Assembly (NCBI RefSeq): GCF_004299445.1
Contig: NZ_SCTC01000037.1
Location: forward strand, 186,001 to 250,000
Source of the DNA: Phenylobacterium sp.
GTDB taxonomy: Bacteria; Pseudomonadota; Alphaproteobacteria; Caulobacterales; Caulobacteraceae
Reading direction: 5' to 3'
Length of the DNA: 64,000 nt
Shown here: positions 42,689-51,813 of the stretch, in pieces
Numbering within the stretch: position 1 is the first letter of the stretch
How the letters are laid out: each line of letters opens with the position of its first letter
Position numbers and translations under genes: made by a program
Notes under the pieces: generated by a model
What the model was told of the DNA's origin: nothing
The model's input: the letters and a program-made list of their open reading frames with translations, nothing else
Databases searched by the model: none

Positions 42689-42782
42689 GGAGATCGGCGG
42701 CGGACGAGCGCCTCGCCAACCTGGTCAGGGCCGGAAGGCAGCAGCCACAACGAATCACGCTTCGGGTTGTCGTTCGGTCTCC
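42689..42782 (+). ncRNA. ffs: Signal recognition particle RNA (4.5S, small bacterial type)
   Basis: The universally conserved domain IV core is present: CCTGGTCAGGGCCGGAAGG, then CAGCAGCC and the closing loop. Outer stems support a 94-base RNA: GGAGA (42689-42693) pairs with TCTCC, and CGGACGA (42701-42707) pairs with TCGTTCG near 42770. It binds Ffh and targets membrane proteins to the membrane. Exact ends are not certain. It lies 70 bases before dnaX, a position known in other alphaproteobacteria. Confidence 0.92.
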
Positions 42783-42851
42783 ACCCAACCTTCCCCACAT
42801 TTTCTGGCGCTATCGCTTTGCCCGCCGCCTGCCGTCCCGTTAGATGGCGGC

Positions 42852-44669
42852 ATGGGCGACGACTTCGACCGCGACGATTCTGAACTTCCGCACGAACCGG
42901 ATCCGAACGCCCAGGACATGTTCGGCGGCGCGCCGGTCGCGCCTCCCGCCCGGACGCCCGTCGAGGACGAAGGCGCGGCCTACACCGTCATTGCGCGGAA
43001 GTACCGGCCGCGGGCGTTCGAGGACCTCTACGGCCAGGAGGCCATGGTCCGCACCCTGCGCAACGCCTTCGCCACCGGGCGGATCGCGCACGCCTTCATG
43101 CTGACCGGCGTCCGCGGGGTGGGGAAGACCACGACCGCGCGCCTGCTGGCCCGGGCCCTGAACTACGAGACCGACACGATCCGCGAGCCCTCGCTGGAGC
43201 TGCGCGAAGAGGGCCGCCACTGCCGCTCGATCATCGAGGGCCGGCACATGGACGTGCTGGAGCTCGACGCCGCCAGCCGCACCGGCGTGGGCGACATCCG
43301 CGAGCTGCTGGAGGGCGTGCGCTACGCCCCGGTGGAGGCCCGCTACAAGGTCTACATAATCGACGAGGTCCACATGCTGTCGACGGGGGCGTTCAACGCG
43401 CTCCTGAAGACGCTGGAGGAGCCGCCGCCGCACGCCAAGTTCATCTTCGCCACCACCGAGATCCGCAAGGTTCCGGTGACGATCCTCTCGCGCACCCAGC
43501 GGTTCGACCTGCGCCGGGTCGAGCCGGAGGTGCTGGTCAAGAACCTGGAGATGATCTGCGAGAACGAGGGCGCTCGCGTCGAGGCCGAGGGCCTGATGCT
43601 GATCGCCCGCGCCGCGGAGGGTTCGGTCCGCGACGGCCAGTCGATGCTGGACCAGGCGATCGTCCAGGCCGATCCGGGCCAGACGGTCTCGGCGGCGTCG
43701 ATCCGCGACATGCTGGGCCTGGCCGACCGGGCGCAGACGATCACCCTGTTCGAGCAGGTGATGCGCGGCGAGGCCGGCGCCGCCATCGAGACCTTCCGCC
43801 AGCTCTACGGCTACGGCGCGAACCCCGATCAGGTGGTGATGGACCTGCTTGATCACACCCATGGCGCTTCGGTCGCCAAGGCCATCGGACCCAACGCCCT
43901 GGTGATGCCGAAGGAGCAGGCGCTGCGGCTGGCGGCGGTCGGCGCGGCCGTGTCGGCCGGCATGCTGTCGCGGGTATGGCAGCTGACCTTGAAGGCGTAC
44001 GAGGAGGTTCGCCGCGCGCCCGACGCGGCGGCGGCGGTCGACATGGCGCTGATCCGGCTGGCCTACGCGGCCGACCTGCCTGGGCCGGAAGAGGCCTTGA
44101 AGCGGCTGCAGTCGGGCGAGCCCGTCAGCGGCGGCGGCCCGGCGGCCGGCCCCTCGGGCGGCGGTGGCGGGGGCCCCGCGTCGCGGCAGGGCGGGCTGGC
44201 GACCAACGCGGTGGCGCGGCAGATGACAGCGCCGATGCCGTCGACCGAGCCGGCGGCCAACCTGAAGACCTTCGAGGACATGCTGGCCCTGATCGACCGG
44301 CGCCGCGACATCCGGCTCAAGCTGGACGTGGAGCGGTTCATCCGCCCAATCAGCTTCCGGCCCGGAGCCATAGAGTACGAGCCGGGCCCGGGTTCGCCGC
44401 CCGACCTGGCGCAACGGCTGGTCACCCGGCTGAAGGAGTGGACCGGCGAGCGCTGGCTGCTCTCGACCCAGGGCGGCGGCGGCGCCGAAAGCCTGTGGGA
44501 AAAGCAGAAGCGCGAGGAGCGTGAGGTCCGCGCGGAGGTCGAGCAACACCCGTTCGTGCAGAGCGTGATGCAGGCGTTCCCTGGAACGGAAATCGTCGGC
44601 GTCCGCCAGCTGTCGCAGCCGCAGCCCGCCGAGGCCGCTCCGCCCGAGGAGGCCGAGGATGAGGACTGA
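42852..44669 (+). CDS. dnaX: DNA polymerase III subunit gamma/tau
   Basis: 605 residues. AAA+ motor: Walker A GVRGVGKT at 86-93, Walker B KVYIIDEVHML, sensor and SRC-type motif FIFATTEIRKVPVTILSRTQRFDLRRVEPEVL. The clamp-loader C-terminus includes a glycine-rich linker about 425-450 and a tail for polymerase contact. The zinc-binding loop between the Walker motifs has lost three of four cysteines; only C124 remains. No A-rich frameshift site was seen, so gamma production by slippage is unlikely. It heads the dnaX–ybaB–recR block. Confidence 0.96.
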   Translation: MGDDFDRDDSELPHEPDPNAQDMFGGAPVAPPARTPVEDEGAAYTVIARKYRPRAFEDLYGQEAMVRTLRNAFATGRIAHAFMLTGVRGVGKTTTARLLARALNYETDTIREPSLELREEGRHCRSIIEGRHMDVLELDAASRTGVGDIRELLEGVRYAPVEARYKVYIIDEVHMLSTGAFNALLKTLEEPPPHAKFIFATTEIRKVPVTILSRTQRFDLRRVEPEVLVKNLEMICENEGARVEAEGLMLIARAAEGSVRDGQSMLDQAIVQADPGQTVSAASIRDMLGLADRAQTITLFEQVMRGEAGAAIETFRQLYGYGANPDQVVMDLLDHTHGASVAKAIGPNALVMPKEQALRLAAVGAAVSAGMLSRVWQLTLKAYEEVRRAPDAAAAVDMALIRLAYAADLPGPEEALKRLQSGEPVSGGGPAAGPSGGGGGGPASRQGGLATNAVARQMTAPMPSTEPAANLKTFEDMLALIDRRRDIRLKLDVERFIRPISFRPGAIEYEPGPGSPPDLAQRLVTRLKEWTGERWLLSTQGGGGAESLWEKQKREEREVRAEVEQHPFVQSVMQAFPGTEIVGVRQLSQPQPAEAAPPEEAEDED

Positions 44670-44791
44670 CCGCGGCGGATCTGAAATTGGAGGCCCGGCG
44701 CACTACATCGTCAGGACGTCGAAGCTTCCCGGTGATGGCGGCCGACATGGTCAACATCCCTGCACGCACCTTTTGAAGTGAGTATCGCCCC

Positions 44792-45118
44792 GTGAAAGAC
44801 CTAGGTTCGATCATGAAGCAGGCCCAGGCCATGCAGCAGCGCATGGCCGAGGCGCAGGAGAAGATCGCCGCGCTGGAAGTGCAGGGCACCTCAGGCGGCG
44901 GCATGGTCAGGCTGACGCTGAAAGGCACGGGCGAGCTGGCGCGCGTCGAGCTGGACGAGAGCCTGATGGCGCCCGGCGAGGGCGAAGTGGTGGCCGACCT
45001 GATGGTCGCCGCCCACGCCGACGCCAAGCGCAAGCTGGATGAGAAGCAGGCCGACGTGATGCGTGAGGCGGCGGGGCCGCTGGCAGGGCTGAACATCCCC
45101 GGCATGCCCAAGTTCTGA
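44792..45118 (+). CDS. ybaB: YbaB/EbfC-family nucleoid-associated protein
   Basis: 108 residues from GTG 44792 ([58 protein letters not shown]). Dimeric helix-sheet protein that binds DNA without strong sequence preference; the gene order dnaX–ybaB–recR is conserved across bacteria. No peculiarity. Confidence 0.93.
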   Translation: MKDLGSIMKQAQAMQQRMAEAQEKIAALEVQGTSGGGMVRLTLKGTGELARVELDESLMAPGEGEVVADLMVAAHADAKRKLDEKQADVMREAAGPLAGLNIPGMPKF

Positions 45119-45155
45119 TGCGGCTCGCCTCGCCCAAAGCGAAGACGTCCGCCTA

Positions 45156-45758
45156 ATGGCCGCCTCCGCCGGCCCCGAGATCGAACGGCTGATCGGCCTC
45201 CTGGCGAAGCTGCCGGGCCTGGGGCCGCGGTCGGCCAGGCGCGCGGCGCTGGCGCTGCTGAAGCGGCGCGACCAGCTGCTGCTGCCGCTGACGGACGCCA
45301 TGGCCGAGGCGGCGGCGCGGGTGAAGACCTGCAGCCTCTGCGGCAGTCTGGACACCCAGGACCCGTGCGCCATCTGCGCCGAACCGGCCCGCGACGGCAC
45401 GCTGATCTGCGTGGTCGAGGAGGTGGGCGCGCTCTGGGCCATGGAGCGAGCCTCGGCGTTCCGGGGCCGCTACCACGTGTTGGGCGGGCTGCTCTCGGCG
45501 CTGGATGGCGTGGGGCCTGAGGCGCTGCGCGTTGCGCCGCTGGTCGACCGCGCCGGCCAGCAGGGCGTGAAGGAAGTGATCCTGGCGCTGCCCGCCACCG
45601 TCGATGGCCAGACCACGGCCCACTACCTCGCCGACCGGCTCGCGGGGTGCGACGTGAGCATCACCATGCTGGCGCGGGGCGTGCCGGTGGGCGGCGAACT
45701 GGACTGGCTGGACGACGGAACCATCGCCCAGGCGATGCGGGCTAGGCGCCCGGCCTAG
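45156..45758 (+). CDS. recR: Recombination mediator RecR
   Basis: 200 residues. Helix-hairpin-helix [24 protein letters not shown]4 zinc finger [16 protein letters not shown], Toprim domain [44 protein letters not shown]. It loads RecA on gapped DNA with RecF/RecO. The gene end overlaps the convergent MFS transporter gene by 17 bases. Confidence 0.96.
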   Translation: MAASAGPEIERLIGLLAKLPGLGPRSARRAALALLKRRDQLLLPLTDAMAEAAARVKTCSLCGSLDTQDPCAICAEPARDGTLICVVEEVGALWAMERASAFRGRYHVLGGLLSALDGVGPEALRVAPLVDRAGQQGVKEVILALPATVDGQTTAHYLADRLAGCDVSITMLARGVPVGGELDWLDDGTIAQAMRARRPA

Positions 45759-46992
45759 CGTCCCACACGATCGGCTCGATCTTCCGGATCATCACCGACC
45801 ACGCCACCACGCCGATCACCGTGAAGCCCGCGGCCAGCAGAAAGGCGCCTTCCCAGGCCCCGGTGCGGTCGACGATGACGCCGGTGAAGATCGGCCCCAG
45901 GATGCCGGCGAAGTTGGCCCAACCGTTCTGGATGCCCACCCATTTGCCCGCGGCCTTGGGCCCGGCCAGCGTCTGGCCGGTGGCGAAGATGTGCGGGCCC
46001 ACCGCGCCCAGGCCGATGGCGACGACGAACAGGCTGGCCACCGCGATCTGCGGCGGGGCCAGCGCGCCGACCAGGAGGCCGGTGGCGGCCACCGCGTGGG
46101 TGCCCACGAAGAACGTCTTGCGCACCCGGTTGGGCGTCGCGCCCGAGGCGATCCAGCGGTCCGAGATCCAGCCGCTGACGAACGAGGCGGCCGCGTAGGC
46201 CAGGTAGAGCGCGCCGCCGATGTTGGCCATCTGCCCCACCGTGTAGCCCTGGGCCTGGACCAGGTAGAGCGGCATCCACGAGACGATGAAGTAGAAGCCG
46301 AAGTTGACCGAGAAGTGCCCCAGGCTCGCGCCCCACAGCTCGGGTCGCTTCAGGATGGCGGCGAACGAGGGGCCGTCGTGGGTGGTCGGCTGGGCGGCCG
46401 CGCCCGACAGATGGCGGGTGGCGATCATCCAGGGGAGCAGCCACAGGAGCGACACCGCGCCGAACAGGATGAAGACCCCGCGCCAGCCCAGCTGCTCCAT
46501 GAGGTGGCCGCCAAAGAAGATGCCGACCGCCGGACCCAGCGACAGGCCCACGATGATCAGGCCGTTGGCGGCGCCCAGTCGCGAGGCGTCCACGTGGCGG
46601 GCCAAGAGCGCCGAGCTGCAGGGGAAGGCCGCGGCCTCGCCCACGCCTAGCACCAGCCGCAGCAGGAGCAGCGCCGCGAAGCCGCTGGCGAAACCCGTCA
46701 TCAGCGTGGCGATCGACCAGAGCGCGAGGCCCGCGGCCAGGGTCAGGTAGGCGTTGAAACGGTCGGCCAGCCAGCCGGCCAGCACCAGCCCCGGCGTATA
46801 GGCCCAGAAGAAGGCCGAGATCAGCAGGCCGATCTGTGTAGCGTCGAGGCCGAGCTCGCCCTTGATCAGCGGCGCGGCGGTCGCGAGGTTGCCGCGGTCG
46901 ACGTAGTTGATGAACACCGCCAGCGCGAGCAGTGGGACGATCAGCGGCCCGAAAGCGGCCCTGGTTGTCGGCGCAACGGCCCCGTTGGTCAT
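45742..46992 (-). CDS. Major facilitator superfamily transporter (anion:cation symporter-like)
   Basis: 416 residues from ATG 46992, with GAGGGGGGAAGCG upstream; the frame before it lacks support. Twelve hydrophobic segments and [50 protein letters not shown], typical of the ACS family that carries organic anions such as hexuronates or phthalate-like acids. Substrate not assigned. It sits convergent to recR, inside an otherwise DNA-repair block, so it is probably an insertion relative to the conserved order. Confidence 0.88.
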   Translation of the reverse strand: MTNGAVAPTTRAAFGPLIVPLLALAVFINYVDRGNLATAAPLIKGELGLDATQIGLLISAFFWAYTPGLVLAGWLADRFNAYLTLAAGLALWSIATLMTGFASGFAALLLLRLVLGVGEAAAFPCSSALLARHVDASRLGAANGLIIVGLSLGPAVGIFFGGHLMEQLGWRGVFILFGAVSLLWLLPWMIATRHLSGAAAQPTTHDGPSFAAILKRPELWGASLGHFSVNFGFYFIVSWMPLYLVQAQGYTVGQMANIGGALYLAYAAASFVSGWISDRWIASGATPNRVRKTFFVGTHAVAATGLLVGALAPPQIAVASLFVVAIGLGAVGPHIFATGQTLAGPKAAGKWVGIQNGWANFAGILGPIFTGVIVDRTGAWEGAFLLAAGFTVIGVVAWSVMIRKIEPIVWDARPGA

Positions 46993-47143
46993 CGTTACGC
47001 TTCCCCCCTCGAATACCGGCGCGCACCGTCGCATCGAACCTGGCGCGTGGCCAGGGGGACGGAAGAGGGCGGCGTCAGGGCGGCCGAAAGGCACGTGGCG
47101 GATCAACCTTCCGCCGACTCACACGGTGCGGTAGGAACGCACC

Positions 47144-48358
47144 ATGAACGGACTTCTCTTCCTGTCGATCATCTGCGTGCTGATCGCTGCCGGCGCCCTC
47201 GCCTGGGCGCTGCGCGAGCGCACTCGCGCCGCCCACGCCGAGCTCAAGATGAGGCTGATGGCCGAGCAGGGCGAACTGGTGCGGGCCCAACTGACCCAGT
47301 CGGCGACGAATGTGGCCGAGGAGCTCCTGCGCCGGAACGAAGAGGCGGTTCGCAACCGCGAGCAGCTGGCCCAGGCGCGGCTGGAGGCCCAGCTGAAGCC
47401 GGTCGCCGAGAGCCTGCAGAAGTTCCAGGAGCAGGTCACCGCCGTCGAAAAGCAGCGGGCCGAGGAGCAGGGCGGCCTGAAGGAACAGATCGCCCAGATG
47501 CTGGCCGCCTCGGCCGCCACCCAGGACGAGGCGCGCAAGCTGTCGGCGGCGCTGCGGCGCGGCGCCGGCGTGCAGGGGCGCTGGGGCGAGCAGACGCTCC
47601 GCAACGTGCTCGAGGCGGCGGGCCTGTCGGGCCGCTTCGACTTCGAGGAACAGGCGTCCACCGACACCGAGGAGGGCCGCCGGCGGCCGGATGTGGTGGT
47701 GAAGATGCCGGGCGGCGGGGTGTTCGTGATCGACGCCAAGTGCTCGCTGAACGCCTTCCTTGAGTTGCAGGACGCCCCCGACGAGGCGGCCCGCGACCTG
47801 ATCGGCCTGCGCCACGTGCAGAGCGTGCGCAGCCACACCCAGGGGCTTTCGGCCAAGGCCTATTGGGACCAGTTCGACAACTCGCCCGACTTCGTCGCCA
47901 TGTTCGTCCCGCTGGACTCGGCGCTGGCCGCGGCCCTGGACCGCGCGCCCGACCTGATGACCGAGGCGATGGACCGCCGCGTGGTGATCGTGACGCCGTC
48001 GACGCTGTTCGCGCTGTGCAAGGCCGTGGCCTACGGCTGGCGCGTCGAAGAGCAGGCGGCCAACGCCCGCAAGATCGCCGACCTGGGCCGCGAGCTCTAC
48101 AAGCGCATCGCCGTGATGGGCGCGCACGCCGGCTCGGTGGGCAAGGCGCTGGAGACCGCGGTCAGCAAGTACAACCAGTTCGTGGGTTCGCTGGAGACCC
48201 AGGTGCTGACCCAGGCCCGCCGCTTCGAGGACCTGAAGGTTGACCACGAAGGCCGCGACGTGCCCAGCCTGGAGGCGCTCGAGGCCGCCGTCCGGCCGCT
48301 GGCCAAGCTTTCGGCGGACGAACCCGTGCCGCCGGTGCGGTTGCACGCGGGCGAGTAG
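47144..48358 (+). CDS. rmuC: DNA recombination protein RmuC
   Basis: 404 residues. N-terminal membrane helix about 4-20 (LFLSIICVLIAAGALAWAL), a coiled coil to about residue 140, then the RmuC nuclease-like domain with GVQGRWGEQTLRNVLEAAGLSGRFDFEEQ, VVKMPGGGVFVIDAKCSLNAFLE and FVPLDSALAAAL. The D-x-K part of the nuclease motif is in VIDAKCS. It limits DNA inversions and is involved in repair. Confidence 0.93.
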   Translation: MNGLLFLSIICVLIAAGALAWALRERTRAAHAELKMRLMAEQGELVRAQLTQSATNVAEELLRRNEEAVRNREQLAQARLEAQLKPVAESLQKFQEQVTAVEKQRAEEQGGLKEQIAQMLAASAATQDEARKLSAALRRGAGVQGRWGEQTLRNVLEAAGLSGRFDFEEQASTDTEEGRRRPDVVVKMPGGGVFVIDAKCSLNAFLELQDAPDEAARDLIGLRHVQSVRSHTQGLSAKAYWDQFDNSPDFVAMFVPLDSALAAALDRAPDLMTEAMDRRVVIVTPSTLFALCKAVAYGWRVEEQAANARKIADLGRELYKRIAVMGAHAGSVGKALETAVSKYNQFVGSLETQVLTQARRFEDLKVDHEGRDVPSLEALEAAVRPLAKLSADEPVPPVRLHAGE

Positions 48359-48378
48359 GCGCGACGTGGTCCGCCCGG

Positions 48379-48843
48379 CTAGGCTCCAGAACCGTCGGGG
48401 CCGGCCGCCCGATCGATACCGGTCGCCATCTTCCTGAGCAATCGGAGGAGTTCAGCCTGCTCGTGGTCGCTCCAGTCCGCGAAGTACTCTTCCGTCAGCC
48501 TTCGCCGCGTCCGTGCAAACTCGGCCAGCATCTGCTTTCCGGAGGCGGTGGGACTCAGCAGGCGAATCCGCCCGTCGGCGGGTGAGGGCGTTCGTTGGAT
48601 TAGGCCGAGTTCTTCAAGCCGGCTCACCTGCCGGCTTACCGTCGAGTGATCGCGACCCACCAGGCCTGCTAGCTCGACTGCGCCGAGCGGCCCGGCCGAA
48701 CCGATGCGCGTCAGCAGCGGAAACAGTGCACGGTCGAGTTTGACGCCGGCGCGCGTGAGGAAGCGGGCATCGACATCCGAGCGGTTCATAACCCCGCTAA
48801 CCTGGAGAAGGATGTCGTGCAGTTCGTCGGCCCAGCTCATCAT
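48379..48843 (-). CDS. MarR-family transcriptional regulator
   Basis: 154 residues, double ATG (48843 and 48840). The winged-helix core is GAVELAGLVGRDHSTVSRQVSRLEELGLIQRTPSPADGRIRLLSPTASGKQML, the MarR wing signature. It is divergent from the dehydrogenase–hydrolase pair; one clear and one weaker palindrome in the gap look like its operators. Likely senses a ketone or aromatic compound (inference from target genes). Confidence 0.92.
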   Translation of the reverse strand: MMSWADELHDILLQVSGVMNRSDVDARFLTRAGVKLDRALFPLLTRIGSAGPLGAVELAGLVGRDHSTVSRQVSRLEELGLIQRTPSPADGRIRLLSPTASGKQMLAEFARTRRRLTEEYFADWSDHEQAELLRLLRKMATGIDRAAGPDGSGA

Positions 48844-48844
48844 C

Positions 48845-48859
48845 CGTGCAATTTACACA
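48845..48859. promoter_or_regulatory. Probable weak MarR operator near the regulator start
   Basis: CGTGCAATTTACACA resembles the strong palindrome at 48893 in its left half and partly in its right half. Two bases ahead of the marR start codon, it would give autoregulation. Confidence 0.4.
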
Positions 48860-48866
48860 CAAATTC

Positions 48867-48907
48867 TTGACCTGTCGTCGCCATCGCATATACGTGCAAA
48901 ATGCACG
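48867..48907 (+). promoter_or_regulatory. Sigma-70-type promoter overlapped by a MarR operator
   Basis: TTGACC (48867-48872) and TATACG (48889-48894) are separated by 16 bases. The palindrome CGTGCA-AAA-TGCACG at 48893-48907 covers the -10 end and start site, so a bound repressor would block transcription of the dehydrogenase gene. Confidence 0.6.
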
Positions 48908-48954
48908 GATATGAGGGGAAATTGTACCCCGCGCCGGGCGCAGGAGATCTCCGT

Positions 48955-49845
48955 ATGTCGACGGCGTTGCCCAAGGTGGCGTTTCTAGGGCTTGGCAAGA
49001 TGGGTGTCGCCATGGCGGCGAACATTCAGCGCGCCGGGTTTCCGCTTACGGTCTGGAACCGTACGGCCGACAAGGCGGCGGCGCTCGTCGCCAGGGGAGC
49101 GAGGTGTGCCCCCACGCCTGAGGCCGCCGTCCATCAAGCCGACATTGTGATCTCCAGCCTAGCCGATGATGCGGTGGTCAATGCCGTCGTCAGCGGGCCG
49201 TCCGGTATCCTCGCGGGGCTGTCCAAGGGCGCGATCCATGTCGGGACAAGCACCATCTCGCCAGGGCTCGCCGATCGGCTGGCGCAGGACCATGAAGCCC
49301 AGGGCTCATTCTATGTCGCCGGGCCGGTAGTCGGCCGAACAAATGCTGCCGAGGCCGCCCAACTGACGACCATCCTCGCCGGCGATGCCCGGGTCATCGA
49401 AAGGGCGCGCCCGGTGGTCGCCGCCTACGCCTCGGGGATACTGCCGGGCGGCGCTTTCGCCCGCCAGGCCAACGCCGCGAAGCTCATCGCCAATTTTCTC
49501 GGTGCGTCCGGGCTGGACCTGATCGGCCAGACGCTGGCTCTGGGCGAGCGATCGGGCGTGGCGCCTGAACTACTGCGGATGATGCTGTTCGGGTTTTTCG
49601 GCCACGAGGCCACGCGCGAGTATATCGACAAGATCACCGCCCGTGACTTCGACGACGTGGGTTTCACGGTCACGGGCGGCCTGAAAGACGTTGAACTCAT
49701 GATCGCCGCCGGTCGCGACGTGGACCTCGAGCTCTCCACCGCCCGGGCTCTGCAAGCGAAGCTTGCGGGGGCCGTGAAGCGCGGCTGGGACGGCAAGGAC
49801 TGGTCCTGCCTGACCGACATCGACCGCCTGCATCAGGAGGCCTGA
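48955..49845 (+). CDS. NAD(P)-dependent beta-hydroxyacid dehydrogenase (3-hydroxyisobutyrate dehydrogenase family)
   Basis: 296 residues from ATG 48955, with CAGGAGATCTCC ahead; the frame from 48901 runs over the operator. Rossmann motif VAFLGLGKMGVAMAANIQRAGF, substrate loop VAGPVVGRTNAAEAAQLTTILAGD and catalytic-lysine region FARQANAAKLIANFLGASGLDLI. The family oxidises beta-hydroxy acids or reduces imines/ketones. Its stop TGA abuts the next ATG, so it is co-expressed with the oxocamphor-hydrolase-like gene. Confidence 0.88.
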   Translation: MSTALPKVAFLGLGKMGVAMAANIQRAGFPLTVWNRTADKAAALVARGARCAPTPEAAVHQADIVISSLADDAVVNAVVSGPSGILAGLSKGAIHVGTSTISPGLADRLAQDHEAQGSFYVAGPVVGRTNAAEAAQLTTILAGDARVIERARPVVAAYASGILPGGAFARQANAAKLIANFLGASGLDLIGQTLALGERSGVAPELLRMMLFGFFGHEATREYIDKITARDFDDVGFTVTGGLKDVELMIAAGRDVDLELSTARALQAKLAGAVKRGWDGKDWSCLTDIDRLHQEA

Positions 49846-50700
49846 ATGTCGCTCAGTTCCTTCGTGTCCACACCCGACTTCGCCGAGTATAGCCACCGCT
49901 TCAAGGATCACTTCCTTATGCAGCGCAGGAGCGACGGCGTGTTGCTGGTCGAGGCCCATACTCAAGGCGGCTCGATCCAGCTCAGCGTCGAGAACCATCG
50001 TGCGCTGGGTCAGATGCTGAAAACGGTCGGCTCAGACCCGGACAACGAGCTACTGATCCTTACCGGGTCGGGCGACGACTTCATGATGGCCATAGATCCC
50101 GACGGCTTCGAGCTGGAGCATCAGGATCTGCGGCACTGGACCTATGAGTACGCCTACAAGGACGGCCGCACCAACGTAAGCGCCCTGATCAACGACCTTG
50201 AAATACCCACCATTGGCGTGCTGAACGGCTCGGGCGCACACGCCGAAATCTGCCTGATGTGCGACCTGACGCTGTGCGCCGAGGAGGCGGTGATCTTCGA
50301 TCCGCACTTCAATATGGGATCGGCGCCCGGTGACGGAATCCACAGCTGCCTGATCGAGCTTCTGGGCGTGAAGCGGGCAGCCTATGCCCTGATTACCGGC
50401 CAAAGGATCGACGCTGCGCTGGCGCTGGACTACGGCTTGGTGAACGAGATTCTGCCTCGCGCCGGACTCTTGGAGCGGGCCTGGCGCTTGGCTGACCACA
50501 TCATGCGCCAGCCTCGGGTAACGCGGCGACTGACCACCCAGATCATCCGCCGCCCCTGGAAGAAGCGTATCGTGGATGACCTCGACGGCAGCTTTGGCAT
50601 CCAGATGTTCGCCCACCTTGCCAAGAACGAAGCCCTCCACGACGGTTCGCGCGTCCGGGCCGCCGCAGACGCGACGCGCGGGCTGCTCGGAAGTCGCTAG
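49846..50700 (+). CDS. Crotonase-family hydrolase resembling 6-oxocamphor hydrolase (beta-diketone hydrolase)
   Basis: 284 residues. The frame matches, from memory, the layout of Rhodococcus 6-oxocamphor hydrolase: [11 protein letters not shown] (H38), [20 protein letters not shown] (H132), [19 protein letters not shown] (H154 and D163), [23 protein letters not shown]. In that enzyme the corresponding His and Asp residues carry out retro-Claisen C-C bond cleavage of a cyclic diketone. An ordinary enoyl-CoA hydratase is the alternative, but its paired catalytic glutamates are not in place. Under the same MarR-controlled promoter as the dehydrogenase. Confidence 0.65.
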   Translation: MSLSSFVSTPDFAEYSHRFKDHFLMQRRSDGVLLVEAHTQGGSIQLSVENHRALGQMLKTVGSDPDNELLILTGSGDDFMMAIDPDGFELEHQDLRHWTYEYAYKDGRTNVSALINDLEIPTIGVLNGSGAHAEICLMCDLTLCAEEAVIFDPHFNMGSAPGDGIHSCLIELLGVKRAAYALITGQRIDAALALDYGLVNEILPRAGLLERAWRLADHIMRQPRVTRRLTTQIIRRPWKKRIVDDLDGSFGIQMFAHLAKNEALHDGSRVRAAADATRGLLGSR

Positions 50701-50782
50701 CGCACTCGCTCGCGGCTGGCGCCTCATCATCCCGTGGACGGTCCGCCTTGACGCCCAGGAACGAGGTCCTTACCTCCCCGCC

Positions 50783-51292
50783 ATGGCCATCCGAGAGATC
50801 CTGACCGTCCCGCACCCCGTGCTGAAGCAGGTGTCGCAGCCCGTCGACAAGGTCGACGACGAGCTGCGTGCGCTCATGGATGACATGCTGGAGACCATGT
50901 ACGACGCCCCGGGCATCGGCCTGGCCGCCGTGCAGATCGGCGTGCCCAAGCGGGTGATCGTCATGGACCTCTCCCGCGAGGGCGAGGAGAAGGCGCCGCA
51001 GTACTTCGTGAACCCCGAGATCGTCTGGAAGTCGGAGGAGACAGCTCCCTACGAGGAAGGCTGCCTCTCGGTGCCCGAGATTTACGACGAGGTGGAACGC
51101 CCGGCGCGGGTCAAGCTGCGCTACCTGAACTACCAGGGCGAACAGGTCGAGGAAGACGCCGAAGGCCTCTACGCGGTCTGCATCCAGCACGAGATGGACC
51201 ACCTCGAGGGCGTCCTCTTCATCGACTACCTCTCGCGGCTGAAGCGCGAACAGGCGGTCAAGAAGGTCAAGAAGCTGGTTCGGGCGGCGTAG
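50783..51292 (+). CDS. def: Peptide deformylase
   Basis: 169 residues. All three motifs are present: [24 protein letters not shown] (C94) and [10 protein letters not shown] (H136, E137, H140), making the Fe/Ni site that removes the N-formyl group of new proteins. ATG 50783. It pairs functionally with fmt about 520 bases downstream; a lipoprotein gene on the other strand and a repeat lie between. Confidence 0.96.
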   Translation: MAIREILTVPHPVLKQVSQPVDKVDDELRALMDDMLETMYDAPGIGLAAVQIGVPKRVIVMDLSREGEEKAPQYFVNPEIVWKSEETAPYEEGCLSVPEIYDEVERPARVKLRYLNYQGEQVEEDAEGLYAVCIQHEMDHLEGVLFIDYLSRLKREQAVKKVKKLVRAA

Positions 51293-51303
51293 CTCCCGCC
51301 GTT

Positions 51304-51436
51304 CCCTCCCCTCCGGGGAGGGTGGCGAGCGCAGCGAGACGGGTGGGGAAGCGACGATCCACACGGACGTCAGCACTCCGGCCCACACTTTCCCACCCTG
51401 GCGGCTGCGCCGCCTGTCCCTCCCCGGAGGGGAGGG
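51304..51436. repeat. MITE-like element with perfect 19-base inverted ends
   Basis: Ends 51304-51322 and 51418-51436 are exact inverted copies (CCCTCCCCTCC then GGGGAGGG, on the other side reversed). Each end is itself a hairpin. The interior carries AGCGCAGCGAGACGGGTGGGG and CGGCTGCGCCGCC, a pattern common in dispersed repeats of this family of bacteria. No coding frame. It lies between def and the minus-strand lipoprotein gene. Confidence 0.65.
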
Positions 51437-51440
51437 GAGT

Positions 51441-51728
51441 CTACTTCGCCGCGTCCTTGCTCTCGGCCTCGACCTTCGCCGCGCCTTCCTTTGCGCCTTC
51501 GACGGCGCCCTTGGCGGTTTCCTTGAGCACCTTGCCGGCGTCGCCCGCGGCGTCCTTGATCTCGGCGCCCACTTCCTTGAGTTCCGGACTGCTGGCGGCG
51601 TCCTTGGCCTCGGCGGCGATCTTGTCGGCGGCGGCTTCCACGTCGTTGCCGGTGTCGCGGCGTTCGGCCTCGCTGCAGGCCGACAGGGCGAAGGCGGCGG
51701 CCGCGGCGATCATCAGCGTACGGATCAT
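51441..51728 (-). CDS. Small Ala/Lys/Glu-rich lipoprotein
   Basis: 95 residues from ATG 51728. A signal peptide ends with the lipobox LSAC (cysteine at about residue 18), then a repetitive charged helix (KDAAGDAGKVLKETAKGAVEGAKEGAAKVEAESKDAAK). Resembles small entericidin- or coiled-coil-type lipoproteins; no function known. GGAGCTCTCAG ribosome region. Likely held in the outer membrane. Confidence 0.7.
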   Translation of the reverse strand: MIRTLMIAAAAAFALSACSEAERRDTGNDVEAAADKIAAEAKDAASSPELKEVGAEIKDAAGDAGKVLKETAKGAVEGAKEGAAKVEAESKDAAK

Positions 51729-51813
51729 CTGAGAGCTCCCATGTGTCGGGCATCCAACGGTCCCGCTTGCCGCGAAGTTCCCTTCCCGCGCCCCGACCGC
51801 TAAGACGCAGCCC

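Noticed and set aside
42852..44669. Programmed frameshift in dnaX to make gamma
   Set aside because: No A-rich slippery stretch followed by a stem was seen in the reading frame.
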